Below, piece by piece: positions 35,020 through 43,647 of a stretch of 64,000 bases of DNA. Within the stretch, counting starts at the first letter, position 1, and every line of letters starts with the position of its first letter. The translations under genes and the position numbers were made by a program. The stretch comes from Aquiflexum sp041751335 (GTDB lineage Bacteria > Bacteroidota > Bacteroidia > Cytophagales > Cyclobacteriaceae): the NCBI RefSeq assembly GCF_041751335.1, contig NZ_JBGSXS010000155.1, forward strand, positions 13,897 through 77,896, read 5' to 3'. The notes below the pieces were generated by a model. It ran no database searches, was not told the DNA's origin, and worked only from the letters and a program-made list of their open reading frames with translations.

Positions 35020-35634
35020 AGTGAGTCGGGATGGGAGATGAAACACGTTTTGATCGTATTGCTACCATTGGTTTTCGGTTGGGAGTTTACGGTGATTTTC
35101 ACCCCGATCCATGTGATTTTTCTCGAATTGATCATGGGGCCAACCTGTTCCATTGTGTTTGAGAATGAACCGATCGAACCGGATTCCATGAACAAGCCCC
35201 CGCGGGTCATGTCAAAGACTTTCTTTTCATGGTCAGAGCTTTCTCTGAGTGTGGTTCAGGGCTTGGCCATTACCGGTGCATGTTTGGGATTTGGGTTTTA
35301 CCTCATGGATTCAGGCCACAGCGAAGCAAGTGTCAGGACCTTGATTTTTTCAACCTTGGTCTTCAGCAATATCTTCCTGACCTTGGTGAATAGATCTTTC
35401 TATTATTCTGTATTCAAAACCTTGACCTATCACAATAGGCTTGTTCCAATTATCTTGGGAATTTCCCTCATCCTATTGGTTGTGATCTTGACCATTCCTT
35501 CGATTATGGGGGTATTTGATTTCGAGCCAGTAAGCTTTAATAAACTCCTCATTTCATTACTGATTGCCTCCATTGGGGTATTTTGGATAGAGGTTTGGAA
35601 ATTTTTTAAAAGGGAGAAAGCAATGAAGATTTAG
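35020..35634 (+). pseudogene. C-terminal fragment of a cation-transporting P-type ATPase
   Basis: About 198 residues from the ATG at 35038, matching only the end of a Ca2+/cation P-type ATPase: IHVIFLELIMGPTCSIVFEN, MNKPPR and the last four to five membrane helices. The nucleotide-binding, phosphorylation (DKTG) and actuator domains are absent. The frame is closed by a stop at 34987, so nothing upstream can restore it. A truncated remnant; the deletion point abuts the helicase gene. Confidence 0.82.
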
Positions 35635-35802
35635 AGAAAACTTCTAATTGATAATCCGATTTATACGATCCATTTTGCCCTGTACCATCGAATCTACCTT
35701 GGAGGAGGTATCATTAAATAAAGAATCCAAAATAGTAGGGCGGAGTTGCAAACTCCGCCCAGTCAAATGCTTAAACTATACCCAGACGGGGCTAATAACC
35801 CA
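35635..35802. repeat. REP-like palindrome (GGGCGGAGTTGCAAACTCCGCCC)
   Basis: A perfect 10-bp stem with a GCA loop at 35738-35760 (GGGCGGAGTT and its complement). It shares the AGTTGCAAA core with the palindrome at 36968-36990, and less closely with 36850-36871. REP elements of this form are mobilised in trans by RAYT transposases in many bacteria; no such gene is in the window. Confidence 0.75.
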
Positions 35803-36144
35803 TTACCTACGAGCCTTTTTCTTTGCACTTAAAGCACAGCTTGTCAAAAATTCTTCGAAGTTTTCAACTTTGATATTATTGTTGTTTTTGCTGATCAGCT
35901 GACTGATGACTTCCTGCATAATATTATAGTTTCTTTTCTCTTGAGTGGTCCTTTTTTCGATGGTTGAAGAGAGCTTTTCTTTGGCTTGAAGTTTTTTAAG
36001 TTCAAATTTTAGCTCCTCAATTTCTGACTGAAGCTTGCCTATCTCTGTACCAAGTTCTTTTATCCTTGATTTTGCCATCATCAGGCGAAAGAAATATTCG
36101 TCTTCTTTGGTTTCAATAAGTGGCATTCTTGGGTTTTCCTCCAT
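35803..36144 (-). CDS. Small coiled-coil protein, unknown
   Basis: 113 residues. The middle (about residues 20-65, AKSRIKELGTEIGKLQSEIE) is a heptad-type coiled coil. The C-terminal part (NIMQEVISQLISKNNNN, VENFEEFLTSC) is helical with a basic end (AKKKARR). No membrane segment. I do not recognise the family. It lies alone between a pseudogene and a hypothetical gene in the remnant-rich region. Confidence 0.6.
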   Translation of the reverse strand: MEENPRMPLIETKEDEYFFRLMMAKSRIKELGTEIGKLQSEIEELKFELKKLQAKEKLSSTIEKRTTQEKRNYNIMQEVISQLISKNNNNIKVENFEEFLTSCALSAKKKARR

Positions 36145-36287
36145 GGCATATTTATTAATAATTCAACTTTAAATTAAAAATATTCCTTTGTTCGGCAAAG
36201 ATTTTGGCTGCGTGTTTAATTCCAATCACAAAATTTCTTAAGACCTTTCTCCGGAAAAAAAAACAGAATAGCTCCGATGTTCAATAA

Positions 36288-36782
36288 TTACTCCCAAAGG
36301 AAAAATCCACTTCTATTCATCAAAAGGATCTTTAATCCAATCCAAGTGCTTGTACTTTTCCTGTATCCTTTCCAAAAACCACCACTCCAATCATTAAATA
36401 CTAATGGACTCCATCCCGGAGGAAAATCTTTTAAAATCGAATCCGCCATTTTGCCGCCATTCCCTTTGACCGGTGAATTGATATCGTAAAAATCAACAGT
36501 CTTATATTCCAAACTGTAAAGAACCTCTATACCTATCGCTGTCGGATGATTCATTAGAGTGATGGGGACTTTGGGCCTATTAGGATAATTTTCACTGGAT
36601 GCAGCTATGGTTTCGGTATCTATCCTAACATATTTGATAAAATCCAAAGCTGCAAGATTCAGCGCAAACTGTATGATTTCGATTGGTAATTCCCGGATTT
36701 TATTGATCACCCATATTTGTGTCCCTGATTGGTTATGGGGATGGAAAATGGCCTCAAATTCTTTTCTCTTTTTCATTTCCAT
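36288..36782 (-). CDS. Hypothetical protein, perhaps acetyltransferase-like
   Basis: 164 residues, soluble. The segment FDYS-like beta region VPITLMNHPTAIGIEVLYSL is followed by VKGNGGKMADSILKDFP, which loosely recalls the acetyl-CoA loop of GNAT enzymes. The similarity is weak and the call is tentative. Context gives no clue; neighbours are an orphan coiled-coil gene and REP-like palindromes. Confidence 0.5.
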   Translation of the reverse strand: MEMKKRKEFEAIFHPHNQSGTQIWVINKIRELPIEIIQFALNLAALDFIKYVRIDTETIAASSENYPNRPKVPITLMNHPTAIGIEVLYSLEYKTVDFYDINSPVKGNGGKMADSILKDFPPGWSPLVFNDWSGGFWKGYRKSTSTWIGLKILLMNRSGFFLWE

Positions 36783-37278
36783 AATTGATCGATAATTATT
36801 TTGGCTCTCACCCCCACCTGTGATTAGTCAAAAGGTGGATAGTGGACTAGGTGGGATTTGTAATTCCACCCTTTTATCCTTACAAATTTGCAATTGTAAA
36901 TAACCAGCCAATCCCAAACTTAAGGGTAAATCTTGGGGAATCGAATTACAAATTCTCTTTGATAGAAAAGCGTAGTTGCAAATTACGCTTAGCGGTTCCG
37001 TCATTCTACTCCCAGAAGGGGGCAAAGGGTTTTGGCGGTACGTTTAAGACTAATAACTAGATGCAGCTATAGAATATCAATTCCCACCCAGTGAAGGATT
37101 CAATTGCCTGCTGCTTTAGTGTATTGCCACCTGCTTTAGCTGTTGGTTGAATGAAAAGCACCTCCATATTAGGCTTTAGCCAAAAAGATATGAAGAAATT
37201 CAAACATAGGAGTCAAAATTGGCAGGGGATGGAATTACATATCGATAGCTATCGGCACCTCCCGGCGGGAGGAGACTT
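36783..37278. repeat. Gene-free stretch rich in REP-like palindromes
   Basis: Contains GGTGGGATT-TGT-AATTCCACCC (36850-36871), AAGCGTAGTT-GCA-AATTACGCTT (36968-36990), GAATTACAAATTC (36944-36956 region), CGATAGCTATCG (37243-37254) and CTCCC-GGC-GGGAG (37259-37271). The first two belong to the same family as 35738-35760. No coding sequence is supported in this about 500 bp. Confidence 0.7.
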
Positions 37279-37704
37279 CTAATTCCCTGTTTTGTTGAGG
37301 GAAGAAATGAGGTCTACATCCACAAGTTCCAATGAGGTGACCATATCTTTGACTGTCTCTTTGTATTTCAGAAAATGTTCCGTAGTGATATGAGTTTGAT
37401 AGTCAGCAGTATCTGCATAAATTTCCAATATGGTGATTTTTGAAGGGTCACTTTTATCGGCCACTGCATAGTAGGTTAATACACCGGGTTCTTTCAGAAT
37501 TGCAGCATTCATTTGTTTTTTTAGTGCTACTTGATAGGCTTCTAATTGTAAAGGGTCAACTTTGATGATAGCCAACCTTACCATCTGATTTTTTTCCTGC
37601 GCATACGCTACATTACCAAACGAAATAAGAAAAAATAGACATAGCAGCAAACCTTTAGTCTTTTGTATTTTTTCCCTGTGGGTTTCAAAGTTGATTATTT
37701 TCAT
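37279..37704 (-). CDS. Exported antibiotic-biosynthesis-monooxygenase-like (ABM) protein
   Basis: 141 residues from the ATG at 37704 (a GTG at 37725 is possible). A signal peptide covers the first about 35 residues (GLLLCLFFLISFGNVAYAQ). The mature part is a single ABM dimeric alpha-beta barrel domain (MVRLAIIKVDPLQLEAYQVA, GVLTYYAVADK, TTEHFLKYKETVKDM). Such small proteins are annotated as putative quinol monooxygenases, but a reaction cannot be assigned. The histidine in the THITTEHF region is typical. Confidence 0.8.
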   Translation of the reverse strand: MKIINFETHREKIQKTKGLLLCLFFLISFGNVAYAQEKNQMVRLAIIKVDPLQLEAYQVALKKQMNAAILKEPGVLTYYAVADKSDPSKITILEIYADTADYQTHITTEHFLKYKETVKDMVTSLELVDVDLISSLNKTGN

Positions 37705-37734
37705 ATCCTTGGAGTTTTTATACACTTGTCATTT

Positions 37735-37884
37735 TTATCCCCCTTCCACTATCCTAATCTCCTCCTCAGTCAATCCATACAACTCATACACCAGCTTATC
37801 CATCTCGCGGTCAAGGCGGGTGATGTCGGATTGGAGGGCTTGGGCTTTTATTGATTTGTTTTTCAATAATTTCATCTTATTCAT
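37735..37884 (-). pseudogene. Remnant of a type II restriction-modification enzyme C-terminus
   Basis: From the ATG at 37884, about 49 residues. The end LDREMDKLVYELYGLTEEEI followed by RIVEG closely matches the last residues of many type IIG / Eco57I-like restriction-methylase proteins. Nothing of the methylase or nuclease domains remains upstream. It reads as a tail left by deletion of a restriction gene, although a start codon is present and a small protein could still be made. Confidence 0.65.
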
Positions 37885-37920
37885 TTTAAATAGTTTTTTC
37901 CTCTGTATAAAAAGAGCCAT

Positions 37921-38355
37921 AAGCTAAAATTTGATCAAAAAGAGATTCAAACTGATTGTATTTTGAAGATATGGAAGGAAAATAAATTTTCGGTAAATGG
38001 AGGGGAAAAAATCAAAAAATTAAGAATGAATAATTCAAAATAAGGAATGTTTGTGGAGACAAAACATTGGCGGAATAGTAAATTTTCGTTTAGATACGGT
38101 GAAAAAATGAGAAATTAAGCATGATAAAAATCCCTTGAGCCCCTTTGCGAAACCCTTGCGATCATTGCGGTTAAAAAAAACAGAGCAGGTCAATTGATAA
38201 AAATGCTTTAGATTATTTTTTTATTAAAAATCAGCTGATCAGGACTTGAATAAGACAGTAATTTGATAATCATTGAAATCAAAAAATAAAAGCTATCCAT
38301 TCTAATTTTGTAATTAATAATCATAGGTATTTTGAGGTTTAGTAAGGAAAATAGA
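37921..38355. other. Intergenic gap with minor repeats
   Basis: A degenerate copy of the GTGRAGACA hairpin family lies near 38050 (gtttgtggagacaaaacattggc). 38140-38175 (ctttgcgaaacccttgcgatcattgcgg) is internally repetitive. 38303-38310 is TAATTTTG, a -7-like box upstream of the terminator at 38356. No protein-coding gene is supported. Confidence 0.55.
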
Positions 38356-38381
38356 CACTGCTTCTGGCAGTGTTTTTTTTT
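38303..38381 (+). ncRNA. Candidate short non-coding transcript (very tentative)
   Basis: A -7-like TAATTTTG (38303-38310) is followed about 45 bp later by a strong terminator (38356-38381) with no ORF between and no rightward gene upstream to terminate. A transcript of about 65 nt is possible. No known RNA family is recognised and no -33 element is clear. Confidence 0.25.
38356..38381 (+). terminator. Orphan rho-independent terminator
   Basis: CACTGC-TTCTG-GCAGTG followed by nine T. The hairpin is clean but there is no rightward gene upstream within several kilobases (the genes to the left are leftward). Confidence 0.8.
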
Positions 38382-38536
38382 GACCATACCAAAAATATTT
38401 CAGCGACAATAATCACTTTTTTGAATTATGATATTGTTAAAAACATAAAATATTTTTATAATATATATTAAAAACATATATTTTTATTTATGTGATTTTT
38501 CTGGGAATTTTGCCGAAACCAAATCAAAACCTCCAT

Positions 38537-39973
38537 ATGAAAAAAATCACAGTAGCTAAAGGCGATGGAATTGGACCTGAAATAATGGATGCCACCTTGG
38601 ACATTATCCTGGAAGCAGGTGCCAAAATTGAAATTGAAGAAATCGAAGTAGGGGAGAAAGTTTACCTGTCGGGCAATACCTCGGGAATCGCAAATTCCTC
38701 ATGGGATATCATCAGGAGAAACAAGATTTTTTTGAAGGCTCCGATTACCACCCCCCAAGGTGGCGGATACAAAAGTTTGAATGTGACGACCAGAAAATTT
38801 TTGGGACTGTATTCCAATGTAAGACCTTGCAGAAGTTTACATCCTTTTGTGTCGACCAAGCATCCTGTCATGGATGTAGTGATTGTCAGGGAAAATGAAG
38901 AAGACCTGTATGCTGGCATCGAGCATCAGCAGACAGATGAGGTAATACAGTGCCTCAAACTCATCAGCCGTCCGGGTTGTGAAAAAATTGTCAGGTATGC
39001 CTTTGAATATGCCCGGCAGCAGAACAGAAAAAAAGTAACCTGCTTTACCAAAGACAATATCATGAAGCAAACGGATGGACTTTTTCATAAAGTTTTTGAT
39101 GAGATCGCAAAAGAATATCCTGAAATAGAAAACGAACATTGGATCATAGATATCGGAGCGGCCAAGTTGGCTGATAGTCCGGAAGCTTTTGACGTATTGG
39201 TCATGCCCAACCTCTATGGAGATGTATTATCTGATGTAGCAGCACAGATTGCAGGATCTGTAGGTCTTGCGGGATCGGCAAATATCGGAGAAGAGTGCGC
39301 CATGTTTGAGGCGATTCATGGTTCGGCACCCCGCAGGGCAGGCCAAAACCTCGCAAATCCTTCAGGACTTCTGCAAGGGGCAATCATGATGCTAAACCAC
39401 ATTGGGCAGTCAGATGTAGCAGAGAAAGTACAAAACGCTTGGCTCAAAACCATAGAGGATGGAATCCATACCTATGATGTTTTTAAAGAAGGAGTAAGCA
39501 AAGAGAAAGTAGGAACAAAGGAATTTGCTGCGGCAGTGATAGCCAGATTGGGTCAAAAACCACAGGTATTTCCGGCTGTCCACTATGACAAAAACATTCC
39601 TATGGTCTTGCCAAAGTACAAGAAAAAGCAACCTGCCAAAAAGGAACTGGTAGGCGTTGATGTTTTTGTCCATTGGAATGGAACAAGTGCAGAAGAAATT
39701 GCAGAGATTGTCCAGAAAATGAATTTTTCCGACATCAAACTCTCCATGATTACAAACAGGGGGATAAAAGTTTGGCCTGAGGGATTTGAAGAAACATTCT
39801 GCACAGACCATTGGAGATGTAGATTCAAACCGACTCAAGGAGGGACTATTTCCAAAGCAGATATCATTGAGCTGCTGACAAAGGCTTCCCAACTTGATAT
39901 TGATGTAATCAAAACAGAAAACCTTTATTTCTTTGACGGCGTCCAAGGTTTCTCTTTGGGTCAAGGTCAATAA
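38537..39973 (+). CDS. icd: Isocitrate dehydrogenase, NADP type
   Basis: 478 residues from the ATG at 38537 (MKKITVAKGDGIGPEIMD); an upstream in-frame start would add 15 residues. It oxidises isocitrate to 2-oxoglutarate in the TCA cycle. The beta-decarboxylating dehydrogenase motifs are present: the substrate loop RENEEDLYAGIEH, NLYGDVLSDVAAQIAGS and EAIHGSAPRRAGQ. The C-terminal about 140 residues (VFVHWNGTSAEEIAEIV) are an extension also known in Thermus thermophilus IDH. NADP preference is inferred from that subfamily. A good terminator follows. Confidence 0.9.
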   Translation: MKKITVAKGDGIGPEIMDATLDIILEAGAKIEIEEIEVGEKVYLSGNTSGIANSSWDIIRRNKIFLKAPITTPQGGGYKSLNVTTRKFLGLYSNVRPCRSLHPFVSTKHPVMDVVIVRENEEDLYAGIEHQQTDEVIQCLKLISRPGCEKIVRYAFEYARQQNRKKVTCFTKDNIMKQTDGLFHKVFDEIAKEYPEIENEHWIIDIGAAKLADSPEAFDVLVMPNLYGDVLSDVAAQIAGSVGLAGSANIGEECAMFEAIHGSAPRRAGQNLANPSGLLQGAIMMLNHIGQSDVAEKVQNAWLKTIEDGIHTYDVFKEGVSKEKVGTKEFAAAVIARLGQKPQVFPAVHYDKNIPMVLPKYKKKQPAKKELVGVDVFVHWNGTSAEEIAEIVQKMNFSDIKLSMITNRGIKVWPEGFEETFCTDHWRCRFKPTQGGTISKADIIELLTKASQLDIDVIKTENLYFFDGVQGFSLGQGQ

Positions 39974-39996
39974 AGATTCTGAAACCAACAAGTGTT

Positions 39997-40036
39997 AAAA
40001 AAAAGGGTGTGGACAGGAATCTGCACCCTTTTTTTT
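39997..40036 (+). terminator. Terminator of icd
   Basis: Hairpin GGGTGTGGA...TCTGCACCC (allowing G-U pairs) flanked by an A-run and eight T, 24 bp after the icd stop. The A and T runs make it usable from either side, so it may also serve the leftward SulP operon. Confidence 0.85.
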
Positions 40037-40108
40037 ATTGGACAATTTAAATCATCCCTTTGAAAGGATCTTGTAAATTATGGTTGATTCTTTTTGCCAT
40101 AAATGAGA

Positions 40109-41755
40109 TCAATGAATGACTGCGTCATGTTTTTTCCTTGATTTAAGTTTTCTGCCAGACAGATGGTGGTCTGAATTCTTCTTGAGGTGGTCCATCCCAC
40201 AGAGGATAAAATGGCCTCCGTTATGTTCATAGTCATGTTGGTAATGGTTCAGATTTTCCAATACAGTGTGGTCAACCAAATTTGCATTGCTAAAATCAAC
40301 GCGGATGGTTTTTTCTCTTGGGAGTGCATCCAAGGATTTTTTCAGCTTGATATAATTGCTGAATACAGCAGAATGGAATACATCAACAGTATATTCTTCT
40401 TCTTTTTTACTAACTGTAAACAAGGGTTTGAAAATGTATTTAAGCGGAAGTCCATTGACCAGGTGGATGATAAATTTGGTAAGGATACCTACTCCGATAC
40501 CGATCAGAAGATCTGTGGCCAAAGTAAAGATGATGGTAATAAGGAAAATGGCGAGTTGTTCTTTACCGATTTTGTATGTATGGTAGAATGATTGGGGAGA
40601 AGCCAACCTATAACCCGTGAAAACAAGCATAGCAGCCAATGCAGCCAAAGGAATCTGATGGATAAGCATCGGAAAGAAGGCCACGAAGATCAACAGGAAC
40701 ATTCCATGGAAGAAATTTGACCAGGCTGTTTTGCCTCCATTATTGATATTAGCAGAGCTTCGAACGATTTCTGATATCATTGGTAGACCACCGATAAATC
40801 CTGCCAGGGTATTTCCTATCCCAACTCCCATCAGGTCTTTGTTCATATTGGATTTCCTCTTGAATGGATCTATTCCATCGATGGCTTTGGAACTCAATAA
40901 AGACTCCAAACTGCCCACCAAGGCAAACATGATGATATATTTGATCGATGTCATTGAAAACACCTGAGAGAAATCAGGGAAGGTGACGGCTGAAAGCAAA
41001 TTGTCCGGCAATGTTACCAAAAATTTTGGCCCGATGGTATATTCATGTCCATCCAAAAACAGGTAGCTGTGTTCATGCTCCAAGTCAAAATACCTTCCGA
41101 TTGGAATGGCAATCAAGATAACCAGTAGTGGGGCGGGTATCATTCTGATATACTTGTTTTTGAAAAAAGGGAAAAGAAATAAAATCAGCAGACTTATAAA
41201 TCCGATCAAAGCGATTTCAGGATTGAGTTCGCTGAAGGCATGCGGAAGTTCTGCAAATAGCTCTAAAGTTTCACTTGCTTCGGGCCTGACGCCGATCATG
41301 GTAAATAATTGCTTGGCGATAATGATGATTCCGATCGCAGCCAACATTCCGTGAACTGCTGCAGAAGGGAAAAAATCTGCCAAAACCCCGGATTTGATCC
41401 ATCCAAATATGATCTGCAAAATCCCGGCTGCAACTACTACTGCTAGCGTAAGTTTGTATCCCAGCATCGCGTCGCCCTGACCGAGTTCAGTGACAGCACC
41501 TATGGCAATGATGATAAGGCCTGCTGCGGGACCTTTGATCGTCAATTGTGAACCTCCAAGAAAGGTCACAACAAGGCCACCGATGATCGCGGTGAATATA
41601 CCAGCCACAGGAGGGAATCCGGAAGCCATGGAGATACCGAGACAAAGTGGCAAAGCAATGAGAAATACTAGAAATCCAGAAGTCAGGTCTGCTCTCCAGT
41701 TCTGTTTGAGACCTGCGATGCCGGTCAGAGGTGTTTGAAATTTATGCGTTTTCAT
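40109..41755 (-). CDS. SulP-family anion transporter with STAS domain
   Basis: 548 residues. About 10-12 membrane helices with the SulP start motif FLVALPLCLGISMASGFPP-type and GPAAGLIIIAIGA. A C-terminal STAS domain begins near residue 440 (VDVFHSAVFSNYIKLKKSLD). Some SulP proteins (BicA) carry bicarbonate. Here the gene lies 9 bp downstream of dabB in a probable dabA-dabB-sulP operon, so bicarbonate is the likely substrate. That is inferred from context; sulfate cannot be excluded. Confidence 0.9.
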   Translation of the reverse strand: MKTHKFQTPLTGIAGLKQNWRADLTSGFLVFLIALPLCLGISMASGFPPVAGIFTAIIGGLVVTFLGGSQLTIKGPAAGLIIIAIGAVTELGQGDAMLGYKLTLAVVVAAGILQIIFGWIKSGVLADFFPSAAVHGMLAAIGIIIIAKQLFTMIGVRPEASETLELFAELPHAFSELNPEIALIGFISLLILFLFPFFKNKYIRMIPAPLLVILIAIPIGRYFDLEHEHSYLFLDGHEYTIGPKFLVTLPDNLLSAVTFPDFSQVFSMTSIKYIIMFALVGSLESLLSSKAIDGIDPFKRKSNMNKDLMGVGIGNTLAGFIGGLPMISEIVRSSANINNGGKTAWSNFFHGMFLLIFVAFFPMLIHQIPLAALAAMLVFTGYRLASPQSFYHTYKIGKEQLAIFLITIIFTLATDLLIGIGVGILTKFIIHLVNGLPLKYIFKPLFTVSKKEEEYTVDVFHSAVFSNYIKLKKSLDALPREKTIRVDFSNANLVDHTVLENLNHYQHDYEHNGGHFILCGMDHLKKNSDHHLSGRKLKSRKKHDAVIH

Positions 41756-41764
41756 GATAGTGCC

Positions 41765-43645
41765 TTAAGAAGATTTGAGTGCTTTTTCGTGGTAATTTTT
41801 TATGTGTGGGCCTAGGAATAGGCGGGAATAAATCCGGATAAGGGCTATGCCTCCTATAATGAAACTAGCGGAGTCGAAGAAGGCGAGCAGGTATTGGTCT
41901 TCATGGATATGGCTGAATATCAAATCCACTCCGATGAATGTAGGCGATATCGGGAAAGCCATCAGTCCCAAGGTGGCAATCAGAAATACCAATGCCTGAA
42001 TCCGGTATTCATAGACATGACCATAATATTGATTCAAATCAAAATACTCCGGCTCTTTTTTCCTTAAGAATTCCAAGATCACATACCCAAGAATTCCAAA
42101 AGCAGTAACCCCGCTGAGGTAAATCAGTGTCTGATTGTAGTCAAAGGTCTCATTGAAAGATACGGCAAGCGCAATCCAGAAATGGTTGGCCATGACAAGC
42201 ATCCATGCCAGCCTTGGATAGTTTCGCTCCGAAAATGCCTTGAATACCATCATCATCCCGATGAAGGCGAAACTGCCGGGAATGAATTCCTGAATTCCTT
42301 TGGGCAAGTATTCCTGATGGAAATAGAGGTACATTCCCACACCATACATAGGCAGGAAATAAAGCAAGAGATTCTTTGGTGTAAGAAAATCCAGTTTATG
42401 ACCGATTTTTTTGATAGGAGAGAAAACCCATTTGTTCATAAAGGCATCTAGATTCCATTCTTTGAGTGAAAGGATGTATAGGCTGTATTCAAGACGTTTT
42501 GGGAAAGTATCTTCTACAGTGATTTCCTTGGGCTTGAAATGGTAAAACTGATCCCGGATCATATAACTCACTACCGAAGGTGATACCAAAAGCTGATAGG
42601 TTCTTAAGAAGGCATTTCCTGCAAAATGGATCAGGGCTAAGATCTGTAGACCCAAAGCAACCTCGATAAACATGATTCCAATCTGCGCTATGGAAGCATA
42701 GGCAATCTGAGACTTAATCGAAGACTGGACACGGGCAATGGGATAGGCCACCAAAGTGGTTGCCAAACCGAGCAATCCGATCAATACCCTCGCAGTAATC
42801 TGATGCTCCCAAAAAGGGAATGTCCTAAGCAATAAGAAGACCCCAAAATGTACAGAAAGCGATCCATAGAAGATCGCACTCGAAGGCGTGGGACCTTCCA
42901 TGGCACGTGGAAGCCAAGAAGAAAATGGCAGCTGGGCGGATTTCGCCGCCGCAGCTACCAAAATACCCAGCGAGATAAATAAGCCGATGCCTCCATGTTG
43001 GGAGAGGTGCTCGATTACAAGTTGTTCATTGTTGAGCTTCAGGAAGGTGATGTTTTCATGCCAAAGGTGGTGGCTTGCCCACATAGCCAGGATAATCCCA
43101 ATGTCTCCGATTCTATAGATGGAAAATACTTTCACGGCATTCCTTACCGGCAGGTACCTGTTGCGGTAAAAGGCAATCAACAAGAATGAAGATATTCCCA
43201 ACATCTCCCATCCGATAAATAAAGTCTCGAAATTTCCTGCCAGTACAGTCAGGCTATAAGCGAGATAGAAGAAAAGGATGGAATTGAAGAACCGCTTATA
43301 GCCCTCCTCCAAGTGCAGGTAATACTTGCTGTACTGGGTAATGAGGAAGGTGACAAATACACCTACAAAGAGATATACTGCAGTGACTTTATCAAAATAA
43401 AAGTCAATCAGAAACTCATAATCATGATGCTTGTACAGTATGAATTCTGGGATATTTACCGGTCGGCCATTAAGTATAATCAGCCAATATCCGATATACC
43501 CCACAGCGGAAGCTAGCTGTAGGCTGATAGTAAAGAATGCCAATCTGGCTAGACCGGCCTCATTTTTTTCAGGTATCAACAAGGATAGTAAGAATCCTAT
43601 GAAAGGAATGACCACAAAGCTGCTGATGATGATTTGGTTCTCCAT
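41765..43645 (-). CDS. dabB: DabB-like proton-conducting membrane subunit
   Basis: 626 residues with about 14-16 membrane helices, homologous to NuoL/MrpA antiporter subunits (PF00361). The core motif SAQLPFSSWLPRAMEGPTP matches the NuoL proton channel signature. Next to a DabA gene, this fits DabB of the DAB inorganic-carbon accumulation system, where proton flow through DabB drives CO2 hydration by DabA. No other nuo or mrp genes are present. Its start is 2 bp from the dabA stop. Confidence 0.88.
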   Translation of the reverse strand: MENQIIISSFVVIPFIGFLLSLLIPEKNEAGLARLAFFTISLQLASAVGYIGYWLIILNGRPVNIPEFILYKHHDYEFLIDFYFDKVTAVYLFVGVFVTFLITQYSKYYLHLEEGYKRFFNSILFFYLAYSLTVLAGNFETLFIGWEMLGISSFLLIAFYRNRYLPVRNAVKVFSIYRIGDIGIILAMWASHHLWHENITFLKLNNEQLVIEHLSQHGGIGLFISLGILVAAAAKSAQLPFSSWLPRAMEGPTPSSAIFYGSLSVHFGVFLLLRTFPFWEHQITARVLIGLLGLATTLVAYPIARVQSSIKSQIAYASIAQIGIMFIEVALGLQILALIHFAGNAFLRTYQLLVSPSVVSYMIRDQFYHFKPKEITVEDTFPKRLEYSLYILSLKEWNLDAFMNKWVFSPIKKIGHKLDFLTPKNLLLYFLPMYGVGMYLYFHQEYLPKGIQEFIPGSFAFIGMMMVFKAFSERNYPRLAWMLVMANHFWIALAVSFNETFDYNQTLIYLSGVTAFGILGYVILEFLRKKEPEYFDLNQYYGHVYEYRIQALVFLIATLGLMAFPISPTFIGVDLIFSHIHEDQYLLAFFDSASFIIGGIALIRIYSRLFLGPHIKNYHEKALKSS

Positions 43646-43647
43646 GG

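Noticed and set aside
38492..38536. Upstream start for icd
   Set aside because: The family begins with MKKITVAKGDGIGPE; the 15 extra residues are not conserved-looking.
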